A stretch of DNA of 64,000 nt from Segatella copri (GTDB lineage Bacteria; Bacteroidota; Bacteroidia; Bacteroidales; Bacteroidaceae). The stretch spans positions 1 through 64,000 of the forward strand of contig NZ_VZAD01000061.1 in the NCBI RefSeq assembly GCF_009495355.1. The letters run 5' to 3'. The notes beneath the pieces were generated by a model. It searched no databases. It worked only from the letters and a program-made list of their open reading frames with translations, and was not told the DNA's origin. Position numbers and translations under genes: made by a program. This document shows positions 63,445 through 64,000 of the stretch, in pieces (the stretch's first letter is position 1; the number at the start of each line of letters is the position of its first letter).

Positions 63445-63660
63445 TTACGCAAAATCCTCAAAATGGGAATCATCTTTAAACTGATGCGAATCAGCATCGA
63501 CCTCAAAAGTTCGAAGATAGTTAGCAAGGCGGAAATAGCTCAGCATCTTGAACTCAGAAGATGCTGCTTCCTCATTATAAAACAATAAGCCACGCTCCTT
63601 CAACAATTCTATCAGTTGGGCATGGCTTAGCGGCTGTTTATTATATTCTATATGTATATA
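63445..63660 (-). pseudogene. Second Abi_2-type N-terminal fragment without a start codon
   Basis: The minus strand encodes EYNKQPLSHAQLIELLKERG, LLFYNEEAASS, MLSYFRLANYLRTFEVDADS and HQFKDDSHFEDFA before a stop at 63447. This is the N-terminal pattern of Abi_2 proteins (PLS..QI.LLK.RGL, SYFRLA.YLR.FE). No ATG precedes it in frame, and the remaining two thirds of the gene are absent. It belongs to a different subtype from the 63085 fragment. Confidence 0.6.
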
Positions 63661-64000
63661 AAAGCGAAGATCCGCCCTGGTACGCTATTCAAGTGGGAAG
63701 CGTGGCGGATTCTGTTGATGCAAAGGTACAACTTTTTTTGAATTATGCAAGAGCAAATGTACAAAAAGAGCTGAATTTGGAGCTGTTTTTGCCGCAAAGA
63801 AAGAAAATTTACGCTATTTTTAAAGATTTCTACCATTTTTTGATGGCAGTCTCAGATATTATGTATAACTTTGAAGCCGTCCAGCCAAGCTGTGCCTCTT
63901 AATCGTAACAGAGTTTGAGGAGCGGACTATGGGTGGGCACATACATATAAGGCGTTTACTGCGCTTTGGTTTTGACAACTGGGAATCTCGCAAATTCACA
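63661..64000. other. Gene-free end of the window
   Basis: Holds an imperfect hairpin (TCCGCC with GGCGGA and ACGCT with AGCGT, about 63670-63712) and, on the minus strand, a TACCTTTG -7 box (63728-63721) that may once have served the Abi_2 fragment. A 113-codon plus-strand frame covers part of it but has no recognisable protein character. I see nothing else in it. Confidence 0.4.

Noticed and set aside
63529..63575. tRNA-like start GCGGAAATAGCTCAGC on the plus strand
   Set aside because: There is no matching T-loop, anticodon stem or 3' acceptor, and the minus strand here encodes an Abi_2-type fragment.
63561..63902. 113-codon plus-strand frame near the window end
   Set aside because: It overlaps the Abi_2 fragment and a -7 box on the other strand and matches nothing I recognise.

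Overview
The window looks like a chromosome segment of a gut Bacteroidales, most likely Prevotella/Segatella (P. copri-like). The evidence is the number of TAnnTTTG -7 promoter boxes (several with a TTTG -33 box about 20 bp upstream), A-rich leaders without Shine-Dalgarno sequences, SusC/SusD genes, fimbrillin, T9SS-type C-terminal tails and glycoside hydrolases typical of that group. The genus is inferred from protein style; I ran no search.

Layout. 1-9000: a promoter-microprotein-terminator unit, a GH97 glycosidase, then a tight operon of a secreted beta-helix protein, a 66-residue acidic-tailed peptide, a two-domain esterase and a DUF4886/beta-helix fusion. 9400-33987: a large polysaccharide utilisation locus (PUL). 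It has an ECF sigma factor, a FecR-type anti-sigma factor, SusC with an STN signalling domain, SusD, a SusE/F-like protein, two paralogous DUF4832-type putative TIM-barrel enzymes, a secreted FAD oxidoreductase, a GH36-like enzyme, two GH2 and two GH3 enzymes. It closes with a terminator at 34128. 34454-51782: mostly housekeeping genes (rsmA, frr, rsgA, an AraC regulator, a ThrE-type exporter, an AspT/YidE-type transporter, mnmA, a pycB/oadA-like protein, an HD hydrolase, lptD, a metal P-type ATPase, cvfB). 51815-56810: lolD preceded by two AT-rich, ATGA-coupled genes for T9SS-type proteins with degenerate protease motifs. 57080-64000: a DUF5053 gene bounded by inverted repeats, an IS1182-type transposase remnant, a second acidic small peptide, a fimbrillin-like lipoprotein, a GH2 enzyme and fragments of Abi_2-type genes.

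How the PUL should work: glycan binding by SusD/SusC (and SusE/F) would signal through the STN domain to the anti-sigma factor and release the ECF sigma factor. Imported or surface-trimmed saccharide would be taken apart by exo-acting GH36, GH2 (one with a glucuronidase-type NxK motif) and GH3 enzymes. The locus has no recognisable endo-acting CAZyme. The two DUF4832-type proteins and the FAD oxidoreductase are therefore the best candidates for an undescribed depolymerising or activating step.

Other notable points: a P-type ATPase lacking most of its nucleotide-binding domain, a biotinyl-like domain without its biotin lysine, and a family of large palindromic elements that always sits just downstream of gene ends.
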